Shown piece after piece: positions 7,740-14,551 of a stretch of DNA of 22,422 nucleotides. Position numbers and translations under genes: made by a program. Under the pieces are notes generated by a model, which did no database searches, had not been told where the DNA came from, and saw nothing but the letters and a program-made list of their open reading frames with translations. Position 1 is the stretch's first letter; each line of letters begins with the position of its first letter. Source of the stretch: M3007 sp040383605 (GTDB taxonomy: Bacteria; Bacteroidota; Bacteroidia; Chitinophagales; Saprospiraceae). The DNA lies in contig JBEIDF010000040.1 of the NCBI GenBank assembly GCA_040383605.1, positions 1-22,422 of the forward strand. The letters run 5' to 3'.

Positions 7740-8522
7740 ATGCCGCCCTACCCAACGCTATCCAACAGCACTATGACCGTCACGTACCACTTTCACGACC
7801 AACGCTACCGCGCCGATCTCTCGAAACCCGAAGATTTATCCATCCGATTGCGCGATGGGCTCCACAACCCGAATTGCTTTTGGGCGCCGGCGCCGGAGTT
7901 TAGCCCGGTCGTCGCCGGCGATTTTATCGGCAGCACGGCCGCGGGCGGCCCGGTGAATTTTTTTAACGTGCGGTTCAATCCGCACGGCAATGGCACGCAT
8001 ACGGAATGCGTGGGCCACATCGCCCGGTCGCGGTATGTCCTGCCAGACTGCCTGCAGCGGTTTCACTTTCACGCAAAACTCATTAGCCTATATCCCCAAC
8101 GCCTGGATAATGGCGACCGGGTGATCCTGCGGGAACAACTGGAGGCGCTGATCGCGCCCGGAGAAGCGGAAGCGCTGATCGTGCGCTGCCTGCCCAACGA
8201 TCCGCTGAAAACAACGGTGAATTATTCCGGCGCCAACCCGCCCTACTTTGAAGCGGCGGCGGCGGCATACTGCGTGGACTGCGGCATCGAACACCTGCTA
8301 ACGGATTTACCCTCGGTGGATCGGGAGGAGGATGGGGGCGCGCTGGCAGCCCATAAGGCGTTTTGGCAGTATCCGGAGGCCGTTCGGACGTATTGCACGA
8401 TTACAGAACTCATTTTTGCGCCGGATTCAATACCGGACGGATACTACCTGCTGCATTTGCAAACTGCGCCCTTTGAACTCGACGCCAGTCCTTCCCGTCC
8501 GACGATCTACCGCATCCTGTAA
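7740..8522 (+). CDS. Cyclase family protein (kynurenine formamidase-like metal hydrolase)
   Basis: 260 aa, cyclase fold (family of KynB and related metal-dependent amidohydrolases). The metal motif is HGNGTHTECVGH at residues 82-93, against the family pattern HxGTHxDxPxH: the Asp ligand is replaced by Glu (E89) and the spacing is altered by one residue on both sides. The later motifs are present: LLTDLPSVDREEDGG, then a His in AAHKAFW and a Glu in TITELIF, matching the family's catalytic His/Glu region, and the closing GYYLLHLQTAPFELDASPSRP. The substrate cannot be told; kynurenine formamide is only one option and no kyn genes are nearby. The ATG at 7773 (MTVTYHFHDQRY) is as plausible a start as 7740. 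The gene stands alone, followed at 8582 by the acyltransferase. Confidence 0.87.
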   Translation: MPPYPTLSNSTMTVTYHFHDQRYRADLSKPEDLSIRLRDGLHNPNCFWAPAPEFSPVVAGDFIGSTAAGGPVNFFNVRFNPHGNGTHTECVGHIARSRYVLPDCLQRFHFHAKLISLYPQRLDNGDRVILREQLEALIAPGEAEALIVRCLPNDPLKTTVNYSGANPPYFEAAAAAYCVDCGIEHLLTDLPSVDREEDGGALAAHKAFWQYPEAVRTYCTITELIFAPDSIPDGYYLLHLQTAPFELDASPSRPTIYRIL

Positions 8523-8569
8523 TCGGCTCGCAGCAGAAAGCCGCGCGTACATACTCGCAAAATCCGCCG

Positions 8570-8577
8570 TACCTTTG
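8570..8577 (+). promoter_or_regulatory. -7 box (TAccTTTG) abutting the acyltransferase start
   Basis: TACCTTTG exactly matches TAnnTTTG and ends only 4 bases before the ATG at 8582. If used, transcription would start at or next to the start codon, giving a leaderless or nearly leaderless mRNA. No TTG is seen at the expected -33 spacing. Confidence 0.42.
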
Positions 8578-8581
8578 CCGT

Positions 8582-9448
8582 ATGCAGTGGCTCGCTTATC
8601 TCTTTCTTCGCCTGATCGCCGAACTGTTCCGGTTCGTCCCGTTCCCCCTGCTGTACCTGCTGTCGGACGGGTTCGCGTTTTTCCTGTACCGAATCATCGG
8701 CTACCGAGCACAGGTGATGCGCGACAATCTCCAACGGGCGTTTCCACAAAAAAACGCCGCGGAAATTGAACGCATCCTCGGGGATTCCTACCGAAACCTG
8801 ACGGACGTCGCACTGGAAACCATCAAAAGCTTCACCACCCCCGTCGAAGAAATTGCGCGCCGATGCACGGTGCGCAACCCGGAAGTCATCAATCATTTCC
8901 TGGATCAGGGCCGCCCGGTCATTCTCGCCGGCAGTCATTACCACAACTGGGAATGGACAGGCCTGTCCATGCCGCCCGTCCTCCACGGCACAGTCGTCAC
9001 GGCTTTCAAACCGCTGAGCAACCGCCTGCTGGATCGCTACTACAACCGCTGCCGCATGCGCACGGGTATGCACATGGTGTCTATGGACGAAACCTACGCC
9101 GCCATGCGCAAATACCAACGCGAGCAGGCGGTGTTTATCCTCTTGGGCGACCAATCGCCCAGCAGCCGCAAAAGCGCGCACTGGATTCCTTTTTTAGGCG
9201 TCGAAACCGCCTTTTTGCCCGGAACGGATTTTCTGGCGCGGCGATTCGGATTCCCAGTCGTCTATTATCACATCGAACGATACCGCCGCGGTTTTTACGC
9301 GGTACACTACCTGCCGGTCTGGCCCGATCCCGCGACCGCCGGCGAACAGGACATCACCAAAGCCTGCGCCCGCATGCTCGAAGAAGCAATCCTGCAAGCG
9401 CCCGCCGGCTGGCTCTGGAGCCACAAACGCTGGAAAATGACAAAATAA
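8582..9448 (+). CDS. Lipid A biosynthesis acyltransferase (LpxL/HtrB family)
   Basis: Adds a secondary acyl chain to lipid A precursors at the inner membrane (lysophospholipid acyltransferase-like fold). The protein has 288 aa, typical for Bacteroidota members. The N terminus is a hydrophobic anchor (WLAYLFLRLIAELFRFVPFPLLYLL). The catalytic H-x4-E motif is H119-YHNW-E124 in GSHYHNWEW. Other family marks are RDNLQRAFP, the SYRNLTDVALETIK helix, ILLGDQSP, TAFLPGTDFLARRFG and the terminal PAGWLWSHKRWK. Which acyl position it modifies cannot be told. The start at 8582 directly follows a TAccTTTG box. The stop at 9446-9448 is 2 bases before the degenerate palindromic repeat, so the repeat probably forms the 3' end of the mRNA. 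Confidence 0.93.
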   Translation: MQWLAYLFLRLIAELFRFVPFPLLYLLSDGFAFFLYRIIGYRAQVMRDNLQRAFPQKNAAEIERILGDSYRNLTDVALETIKSFTTPVEEIARRCTVRNPEVINHFLDQGRPVILAGSHYHNWEWTGLSMPPVLHGTVVTAFKPLSNRLLDRYYNRCRMRTGMHMVSMDETYAAMRKYQREQAVFILLGDQSPSSRKSAHWIPFLGVETAFLPGTDFLARRFGFPVVYYHIERYRRGFYAVHYLPVWPDPATAGEQDITKACARMLEEAILQAPAGWLWSHKRWKMTK

Positions 9449-9450
9449 TT

Positions 9451-9515
9451 CAGGTCGCGTCTGAGCCAAAAAAGAATCCATTTTTCGCCAGACAGCGATC
9501 CTGCTAACCAGGTAC
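9451..9515. repeat. Palindromic repeat A, internally deleted copy
   Basis: Bases 9451-9490 match 7400-7439 of the full copy with a single change (G to A). Bases 9487-9511 then match 7521-7545. The joint is a GCCA present at both sites in the full copy (7436-7439 and 7521-7524), so 85 bp including the hairpin centre are missing. The extreme left arm (GTAACTGGTTAG) is also absent. It fills most of the 98-bp gap between the acyltransferase and the S9 peptidase. Confidence 0.85.
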
Positions 9516-9546
9516 AAAATAATGCGCCGCATTTATCTATCGGACT

Positions 9547-12435
9547 ATGAACTGTTTTTTTAAAAAAAATTACGCGCGCCTGCTGATCCTGCCGGCGCTC
9601 CTCGCCCTCGGAAGCGCCCTGTTCGCACAAAAAAAAGCGCTGTCTTACCAGGAAATAGGCCGGTGGCGAAAAATTGAACAAACAAAAATCAGCCGCGACG
9701 GACAATGGGCAGCTTATACGCTGAAACCGCATACCGAAGGCGACGCCGAACTGACGCTCTGGTCCGCCGCCAATAATCAAACGATTGTTTTCCCGCGAAG
9801 CGCCGATCCGGCTTTCAGCGCCGATAACCGCTTTCTGGCCTTTCGCATCAAACCGCCGCTCGATACACTGAAAGCGCAACGCCGGCGAAAGGTAAAGGAC
9901 GAAGACTTGCCGAAGGATACGCTCGCAATCTACCGGCTGGCCGACGGCCGACTGGAAAAAACGCCGAATCTAAAATCTTTCGAACTGCCCGCAGAATGGG
10001 CCGGACTACTCGTGTGCACCCTGGAGCCGGATAAAGGCAATGGGAAAAAAGAGGAGGCCGGCACAAAACCAGACAGCACCGCTGCACCTAAACAGGATAA
10101 AAAACTCAAAAAAGAGGGAAAGGAAACCGGTTCGAAAATGCTGCTGTTCGACCTGGCAGCGGACCGCTGCGATACGGTCTGGTTCGTATCGGAGTTCGCA
10201 TTGGCTAAAAAAGCGCCCAAACTGCTGTTCTACACCACCGGCGCCGATACGGCAGTCGGACAACGCGGCCTGCCGGCTACTGCCGAAAATGGCGTGTACG
10301 CGTATGACGCGCAACGCAAATCACTGCAGCCGCTGTGGCGCAGCGTCGGAAAATTTCAGCAACTAAGCTGGGAAAACAACGGAAACAAAGCCGCTTTCCT
10401 GGCCGATACCGATACCAGCAAGGCCCGTGTGCGGCCCTGGCAACTGGGCCTGTGGAACGGCGGCGCGGATTCCGCCCGACTGGTCGCCGGTCCAAACAGC
10501 GCCTTTCTGCCGGAAGACGCCGAGGGCCGACAAATTATCAGCGAACACGCCCGTCCGCAATTCAGCGAAGACGGCAGCAAACTCTATTTCGGAATCGCCT
10601 CCCAACCGATCCTGCAAGATACCAGCCTGCTGCCCGAGGAAATCGTGCAGGTGGAAGTCTGGACCTGGAAAGACCCGCGCCTGTACACGGAACAGGAAAA
10701 ACGCCTGGATAGCGACAAAAAACAATATTTCCCGGTCGCGCTGCACCTGGCCACCAGCGCTTTTGCACGCCTCGGTGGACCCGATTTGCCGGAAGTCCGC
10801 TTCCAACCGGAACGCAACGCCGAACGGGCAATGGCGTTCACCGAAACGCCCTATCTGATCGCCAAACAATGGGAAGGCGAAGCCCGAAAGGATGTATATG
10901 CCCTCGATGTGCGCACCGGCGCCCGGACGCTCGTGCGCGCCGGCCTGCGCGGCAACCCGCAACTCTCGCCGGGCGCACAGTATATCGCCTGGTGGAGCGA
11001 CCCGGACAGCTGCTGGTTTGCCTGGGCCGCAGCGACCAACCAAACGCGCCGCCTCACCGCCAATGACCCGTATCCGTTTTTTGAAGAAGAAAATGACGTG
11101 CCGGATTACCCCGGCGCCTACGGATTGGCCGGCTGGCTCGAAAACGACCAGGCCATGCTGGTCTATGACCAGTTCGACCTCTACCGCGTGGATCCAACCG
11201 GCGCCGTCCCGCCCAAACGCCTGACGAAAGGCCGGGAAGAAAACCGGGTGTACCGATACATCCGCCTCGATCCGGAAGAACGCAGCATCAAAGCAAACGC
11301 CGTGCTCCTGCTCCATCGCTTCGACAAAACCAATAAATCAGAAGGCTATGCCTGGCTGAACCTCGCCACCGGCCAAATCAGCCTCTGGTACGAGGGCGCG
11401 TTCGCCTTCACGAAAAATGTGATCAAAGCCAAAGACGCCAACGCCGTCCTTTTTAGCTGCGAAAACTTTCAAACCTATCCCGATCTGCTGTACTCCACCT
11501 TCACACCCGGAAAAACCAGCACCAATCCCCAATTCCGCCGCGTGAGCAACGCCAACCCGCAGCAAGCCGAGTATCTCTGGGGAAATATCGAACTGGTACG
11601 TTGGACCTCCCTCGACGGCGAAGCCCTGGACGGCCTGCTGGTCAAACCCGAAAACTTCAACCCAGATCGCCAATACCCCATGTTGGTGTATTTTTACGAA
11701 CGCTTGTCCGACGGCCTCCACCAGCACCGGGCGCCCGATGCCGGCCGTTCTTCGATCAATCCGACGATTTATGCCAGCCGGGGTTACCTCGTCTTCCTGC
11801 CCGATATTCACTACCGCACCGGCTATCCGGGCGAATCCGCCTATAACGCGGTGATGAGCGGCGTGCAGCACCTGACCGAACAGGGTTTTGTAGATAAAAA
11901 GCGGATCGGCCTGCAGGGACACTCCTGGGGCGGGTATCAGGCAGCCTACCTCGTGACGCGCACCAACCTGTTCGCCTGCGCGGAAGCCGGCGCACCCGTG
12001 GCCAATATGACCTCCGCGTACGGCGGCATCCGCTGGGAATCCGGCCTCAACCGGCAATTTCAATACGAGCGCCAACAAAGCCGCATCGGCGGCTCCCTCT
12101 GGGAATATCCCATGCGCTACCTGGAAAACTCCCCGCTCTTCGCCCTTGATAAAGTCCGGACGCCCCTCCTGATCCTGCACAACGACGAAGACGGCGCCGT
12201 GCCCTGGTACCAGGGTATCGAACTCTTTACCGGCCTCCGCCGCCTCGGCAAACCCTGCTGGCTGCTCAACTACAACGGCGAGCCGCACTGGCCAGTCAAA
12301 CTGCAAAACCGCGTGGACTTCCAAACGCGTATGCTGCAGTTTTTCGACCACTACCTGCAGGAAGGCCCCCTGCCAGGATGGATGGAAGAAGGCGTGACGC
12401 CCGGGGAAAAGGGAATTAGGCAGAAAATTAAATAA
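9547..12435 (+). CDS. Exported S9 (prolyl oligopeptidase) family serine peptidase
   Basis: 962 aa. Signal peptide about 1-27 (LLILPALLALGSALFA before QKK), so periplasmic or outer-membrane associated; there is no lipobox Cys and no T9SS tail. Residues about 35-620 form an irregular beta-propeller; the C-terminal third is an alpha/beta hydrolase domain. The nucleophile is Ser793 in GLQGHSWGGY, the likely acid Asp882 in HNDEDGAVPW, and the base His914 in NGEPHWP, all properly spaced for S9. Residues about 162-197 are a lysine/glutamate-rich, low-complexity insert (KGNGKKEEAG ... KKEGKETG) between propeller blades. Members of this family cleave oligopeptides; exact specificity is unknown. The upstream gap is the collapsed palindromic repeat; downstream lies the heptad array. 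The start at 9547 is supported by the signal peptide. Confidence 0.92.
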   Translation: MNCFFKKNYARLLILPALLALGSALFAQKKALSYQEIGRWRKIEQTKISRDGQWAAYTLKPHTEGDAELTLWSAANNQTIVFPRSADPAFSADNRFLAFRIKPPLDTLKAQRRRKVKDEDLPKDTLAIYRLADGRLEKTPNLKSFELPAEWAGLLVCTLEPDKGNGKKEEAGTKPDSTAAPKQDKKLKKEGKETGSKMLLFDLAADRCDTVWFVSEFALAKKAPKLLFYTTGADTAVGQRGLPATAENGVYAYDAQRKSLQPLWRSVGKFQQLSWENNGNKAAFLADTDTSKARVRPWQLGLWNGGADSARLVAGPNSAFLPEDAEGRQIISEHARPQFSEDGSKLYFGIASQPILQDTSLLPEEIVQVEVWTWKDPRLYTEQEKRLDSDKKQYFPVALHLATSAFARLGGPDLPEVRFQPERNAERAMAFTETPYLIAKQWEGEARKDVYALDVRTGARTLVRAGLRGNPQLSPGAQYIAWWSDPDSCWFAWAAATNQTRRLTANDPYPFFEEENDVPDYPGAYGLAGWLENDQAMLVYDQFDLYRVDPTGAVPPKRLTKGREENRVYRYIRLDPEERSIKANAVLLLHRFDKTNKSEGYAWLNLATGQISLWYEGAFAFTKNVIKAKDANAVLFSCENFQTYPDLLYSTFTPGKTSTNPQFRRVSNANPQQAEYLWGNIELVRWTSLDGEALDGLLVKPENFNPDRQYPMLVYFYERLSDGLHQHRAPDAGRSSINPTIYASRGYLVFLPDIHYRTGYPGESAYNAVMSGVQHLTEQGFVDKKRIGLQGHSWGGYQAAYLVTRTNLFACAEAGAPVANMTSAYGGIRWESGLNRQFQYERQQSRIGGSLWEYPMRYLENSPLFALDKVRTPLLILHNDEDGAVPWYQGIELFTGLRRLGKPCWLLNYNGEPHWPVKLQNRVDFQTRMLQFFDHYLQEGPLPGWMEEGVTPGEKGIRQKIK

Positions 12436-12566
12436 TTGGGGATTTCGGATTGGGGATTTTTTGAGATGGCGGGGGGAATGTTCGGGAATGTTCACAAAAG
12501 TGTCATCCGCAATCCGTAATCCGCAATCCGTAATCCGCAATCCCCAATCCCCAATCCCCAATCTAA
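12434..12566. repeat. Heptanucleotide tandem repeats with an inverted partner
   Basis: From 12511 to 12559 there are seven heptads in a row: AATCCGT and AATCCGC alternating over the first four, then AATCCCC three times, with partial units on both sides. On the left, 12434-12458 carries the complement (GATTGGGGATT, also with 7-base spacing). The two sides can pair in several registers shifted by 7. Together they fill the 132-bp gap between the S9 peptidase stop and the ATG of the BatB-like gene at 12568. No other gene is seen here. Confidence 0.85.
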
Positions 12567-12567
12567 T

Positions 12568-13560
12568 ATGTTTTTCCAACATCCATCCTTCCTCCACCTC
12601 CTCTGGTCATTACCGGCGCTCCTCCTTCTTTGGGCAGGATACCGGCGTTGGCGGCGGCGGGCCATTCGGCGCCTGGGCGACCCGGATTTGGTGGAGCGCT
12701 TGTTGCCGCCGCAGTCGGCAGCGGCATTTTGGACGCGGCAGATTTTGTTTTTGTTGTCTCTTACCCTGTTCATCCTGGCGGCGGCGAATCCGCAGCGGGG
12801 CGTCAAGGTGCGGCAGGTCAGACAGGAAAGCGCGGATGTGATCTTGGCGTTTGACATTTCGCAGAGCATGTATTGCGCCGACATGGCGCCCAGCCGTTTG
12901 GAGCGCGCGCGGATCTTCGCTTTAAAATTGATGAAAGCCCTGGAGGGCGAACGGATCGGCCTGATTTTTTTTGCAGGCAATGCGTATCTGCAGATGCCCT
13001 TATCGAGTGATTATGAGGCGGCGGCGATGTTTTTGCAGGCGGCCGCACCGGATATGGCATCGGAGCAGGGTACTTCGCTGGCGCGCGCGCTGGAGACAGC
13101 CCGCGGCGCGTTCGATCCGGAGTCCAAGGCCGGAAGGGTACTGGTTTTGATCACCGACGGCGAGGATCACGAAGCAGGCGCGTTGAAGCAGGCCGCTGCC
13201 GCCTACGAGGATGGGATTGTAGTCTATACCGTCGGCGTAGGCACGGAAGCGGGCGGCCCGATCCCGCTGGGAGGCCTGCAGTATAAGCGGGATGCGTCGG
13301 ATCGCCTCGTGCACAGCAGCCTGAACGAGCCGCTGCTCCGGGCCATTGCCGAGGCCGGCCAAGGCGAGCCCTGCCACATTCGGCAGGGCGCCTCAGCGAT
13401 CCAGACGATCAAAGAGGGCGTGGATCGCCTCGAAAAACGCGCGGTCGAACGCCGATCGTATTCCGATTTTGAATCCTACTTTCAATGGCTCCTGGCCCCC
13501 GCAATCTTGCTGTTTTTGCTGTCGCAACTACCCTATAAAACAAGTACCTGGTCAACATAA
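12568..13560 (+). CDS. batB: BatB-like von Willebrand factor A domain membrane protein
   Basis: 330 aa. Layout: a short N-terminal membrane segment (HLLWSLPALLLLWAGY), a basic loop, a second membrane segment (ILFLLSLTLFILAAANPQRG, about 58-78), a VWA domain about 85-290, and a C-terminal membrane segment (LLAPAILLFLLSQLPY). The MIDAS metal site is visible as D96-I-S98-Q-S100, then QGTSL and ITDGEDHE. The stretches PSRLERARIFALKL, RIGLIFFAGNAYLQMPLSSDY and YTVGVGTEAGGPIPL are characteristic of Bacteroides aerotolerance BatA/BatB proteins, closer to BatB. Bat proteins are usually encoded with a MoxR ATPase, a DUF58 protein, BatA and the TPR protein BatC; none is adjacent here. The ATG lies 8 bases after the last full heptad of the tandem array, and there is no visible ribosome-binding site. 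Assignment to BatB rather than BatA is inference. Confidence 0.86.
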   Translation: MFFQHPSFLHLLWSLPALLLLWAGYRRWRRRAIRRLGDPDLVERLLPPQSAAAFWTRQILFLLSLTLFILAAANPQRGVKVRQVRQESADVILAFDISQSMYCADMAPSRLERARIFALKLMKALEGERIGLIFFAGNAYLQMPLSSDYEAAAMFLQAAAPDMASEQGTSLARALETARGAFDPESKAGRVLVLITDGEDHEAGALKQAAAAYEDGIVVYTVGVGTEAGGPIPLGGLQYKRDASDRLVHSSLNEPLLRAIAEAGQGEPCHIRQGASAIQTIKEGVDRLEKRAVERRSYSDFESYFQWLLAPAILLFLLSQLPYKTSTWST

Positions 13561-13742
13561 TTGCTGGGGAAGTCGAATTGGGGACTTTGCACAAACCATT
13601 TGCAGATTCCCGCGAGTTCCGCGGGAGCCCCCAAAGCAAAAACGTCAAAATCTTCGCCAATCTGCGTGGCCTGGTTACCATACGACCACATTTCGCTTAG
13701 CGCTTGTTCAGATGTTGATTTCCCATTGGCAGAACACGGCAT
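13533..13742 (-). CDS. Possible small protein downstream of the HTH-like ORF, 69 aa
   Basis: Weakly supported. An ATG at 13742 lies 8 bases after the stop of the minus-strand ORF at 13751-14170, the spacing of an operon pair. The 69-aa product (MPCSANGKSTSEQALSEMW ... GEDFDVFALGAPAELAG) has a plausible protein composition, with acidic and aromatic residues and no low-complexity runs. It is not recognised. Its 3' end overlaps the 3' end of the BatB-like gene by 28 bases on the opposite strand. A GTG at 13778 would be an alternative start. It may be chance. Confidence 0.25.
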   Translation of the reverse strand: MPCSANGKSTSEQALSEMWSYGNQATQIGEDFDVFALGAPAELAGICKWFVQSPQFDFPSNYVDQVLVL

Positions 13743-13750
13743 CCCCCCGC

Positions 13751-14170
13751 TCACTGCGCCTGCTCCAGCAAAAACCACTTGGTGGTACCCGGCCGGATAT
13801 CCCGCTTCAACGGCGGGGGCAATACCGGAATCAGCATCCGGGAGGCCGGTATCTGGTGCTCGCCCAAGCGCTTGCGCAGGCGGATAACGAGGCGACCGTC
13901 GTTCCGCTGATAAATTACAAAGGTCGGAAACTGCTGCTGCAAGTGGCGCACAACGCGATACAAAGAATTTTTTTGCACGCCCCGCCGATACTGCGGCTTG
14001 CGGTGCAGCAACCGCATCCGGGAAATCTCGGACCTGTGCAGGGATAACATGCAGGATAACTCCGCAGCGTTGATTTGTAAATGAGAACGCCGAAGGGCAA
14101 GCAGCATCTGGTGCAGGACGTACGACATGGTCGCAACGTCCCGGAGTTCGTCAAGATCGGTAAGCTTCAT
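13751..14170 (-). CDS. Hypothetical basic protein with a possible helix-turn-helix, 139 aa
   Basis: Not recognised. The N terminus is acidic (MKLTDLDELRDV). It is followed by helices that could form a helix-turn-helix around residues 33-55 (INAAELSCMLSLHRSEISRMR), then a strongly basic region (HRKPQYRRGVQKNSLYRVVRHL) and a beta-like FPTFVIYQRNDGRLVIRLRKRL resembling a wing. The tail is proline-rich. The pattern would fit a small DNA-binding protein. It lies alone on the minus strand in a gene-poor region, with a candidate promoter about 130 bases upstream (14302-14332) and a possible 69-aa partner 8 bases downstream. The opposite strand carries no better ORF. That it is a gene is moderately likely; a regulatory role is inference. 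Confidence 0.48.
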   Translation of the reverse strand: MKLTDLDELRDVATMSYVLHQMLLALRRSHLQINAAELSCMLSLHRSEISRMRLLHRKPQYRRGVQKNSLYRVVRHLQQQFPTFVIYQRNDGRLVIRLRKRLGEHQIPASRMLIPVLPPPLKRDIRPGTTKWFLLEQAQ

Positions 14171-14301
14171 GGATGTTATACATTTTGCCGCGCCTGCCCT
14201 TCCAGGTCAGCAAAGGCTCCGCCGGCGCAAACCGGCAAATACAGGGTTTCCGGGACGCAGACGCGACCGGTCGGACAGGTACGGTTGGTTATATTTCTTC
14301 A

Positions 14302-14332
14302 CAAATTAACGACGCACCCAATCCGCCCGCAA
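14302..14332 (-). promoter_or_regulatory. Candidate minus-strand promoter for the 139-aa ORF
   Basis: Read on the minus strand: TTG (14332-14330), 20 bases, then TTAATTTG (14309-14302), one base from TAnnTTTG. The spacing is that expected for Bacteroidota. The 139-aa ORF starts at 14170, leaving a leader of about 125 bases. Confidence 0.3.
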
Positions 14333-14489
14333 TACCGCGCACCATTTAAACCGTTGTTTACCAATATTTTGCCGATTTTTTATCCCCACCCGATCAAGCG
14401 GCCGCTTTTCCCGCCGCGCACTGGCGCCCGAACGCGCATTTGGTTTATATAAATATGTTCCACAAAGCCGACCGCCCGGCGCCACGCTG

Positions 14490-14497
14490 TATTTTTG
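14490..14497 (+). promoter_or_regulatory. -7 box (TAttTTTG) before comF
   Basis: TATTTTTG matches TAnnTTTG exactly, 54 bases before the comF ATG at 14552. No TTG is found about 20 bases further upstream. Confidence 0.4.
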
Positions 14498-14551
14498 ACA
14501 TACTCTAAGAGAACGTCTTAAAAACCCCGGCACGACAAAAACGCTTTCCGC

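Larger units (their letters stand above)
13561..14551. other. 991-bp gene-poor stretch
   Basis: Between the BatB-like gene and comF only two minus-strand ORFs (13751-14170 and 13533-13742) look possible. Bases 14171-14551 contain no convincing gene. They hold a candidate minus-strand promoter (14302-14332) and a plus-strand -7 box before comF (14490-14497). A perfect 7-bp hairpin TCCCGCG/CGCGGGA with a 5-base loop lies at 13608-13626. No tRNA-like or repeat structure was seen. Confidence 0.5.

Noticed and set aside
10363..11316. A 317-codon minus-strand frame inside the S9 peptidase gene
   Set aside because: Antisense shadow with no recognisable domain, while the plus-strand frame is a continuous S9 protein.
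11338..12597. A 419-codon minus-strand frame across the S9 peptidase end and the heptad array
   Set aside because: Antisense to the peptidase catalytic domain. Its N terminus is only a translation of the heptad repeats (IRLGIGDWGLRITDCGLRI), so it is not a gene.
14081..14452. A 123-codon plus-strand frame before comF
   Set aside because: The product is Pro/Arg/Thr-rich without structure-like patterning, overlaps the more protein-like minus-strand ORF and has no promoter or start context.
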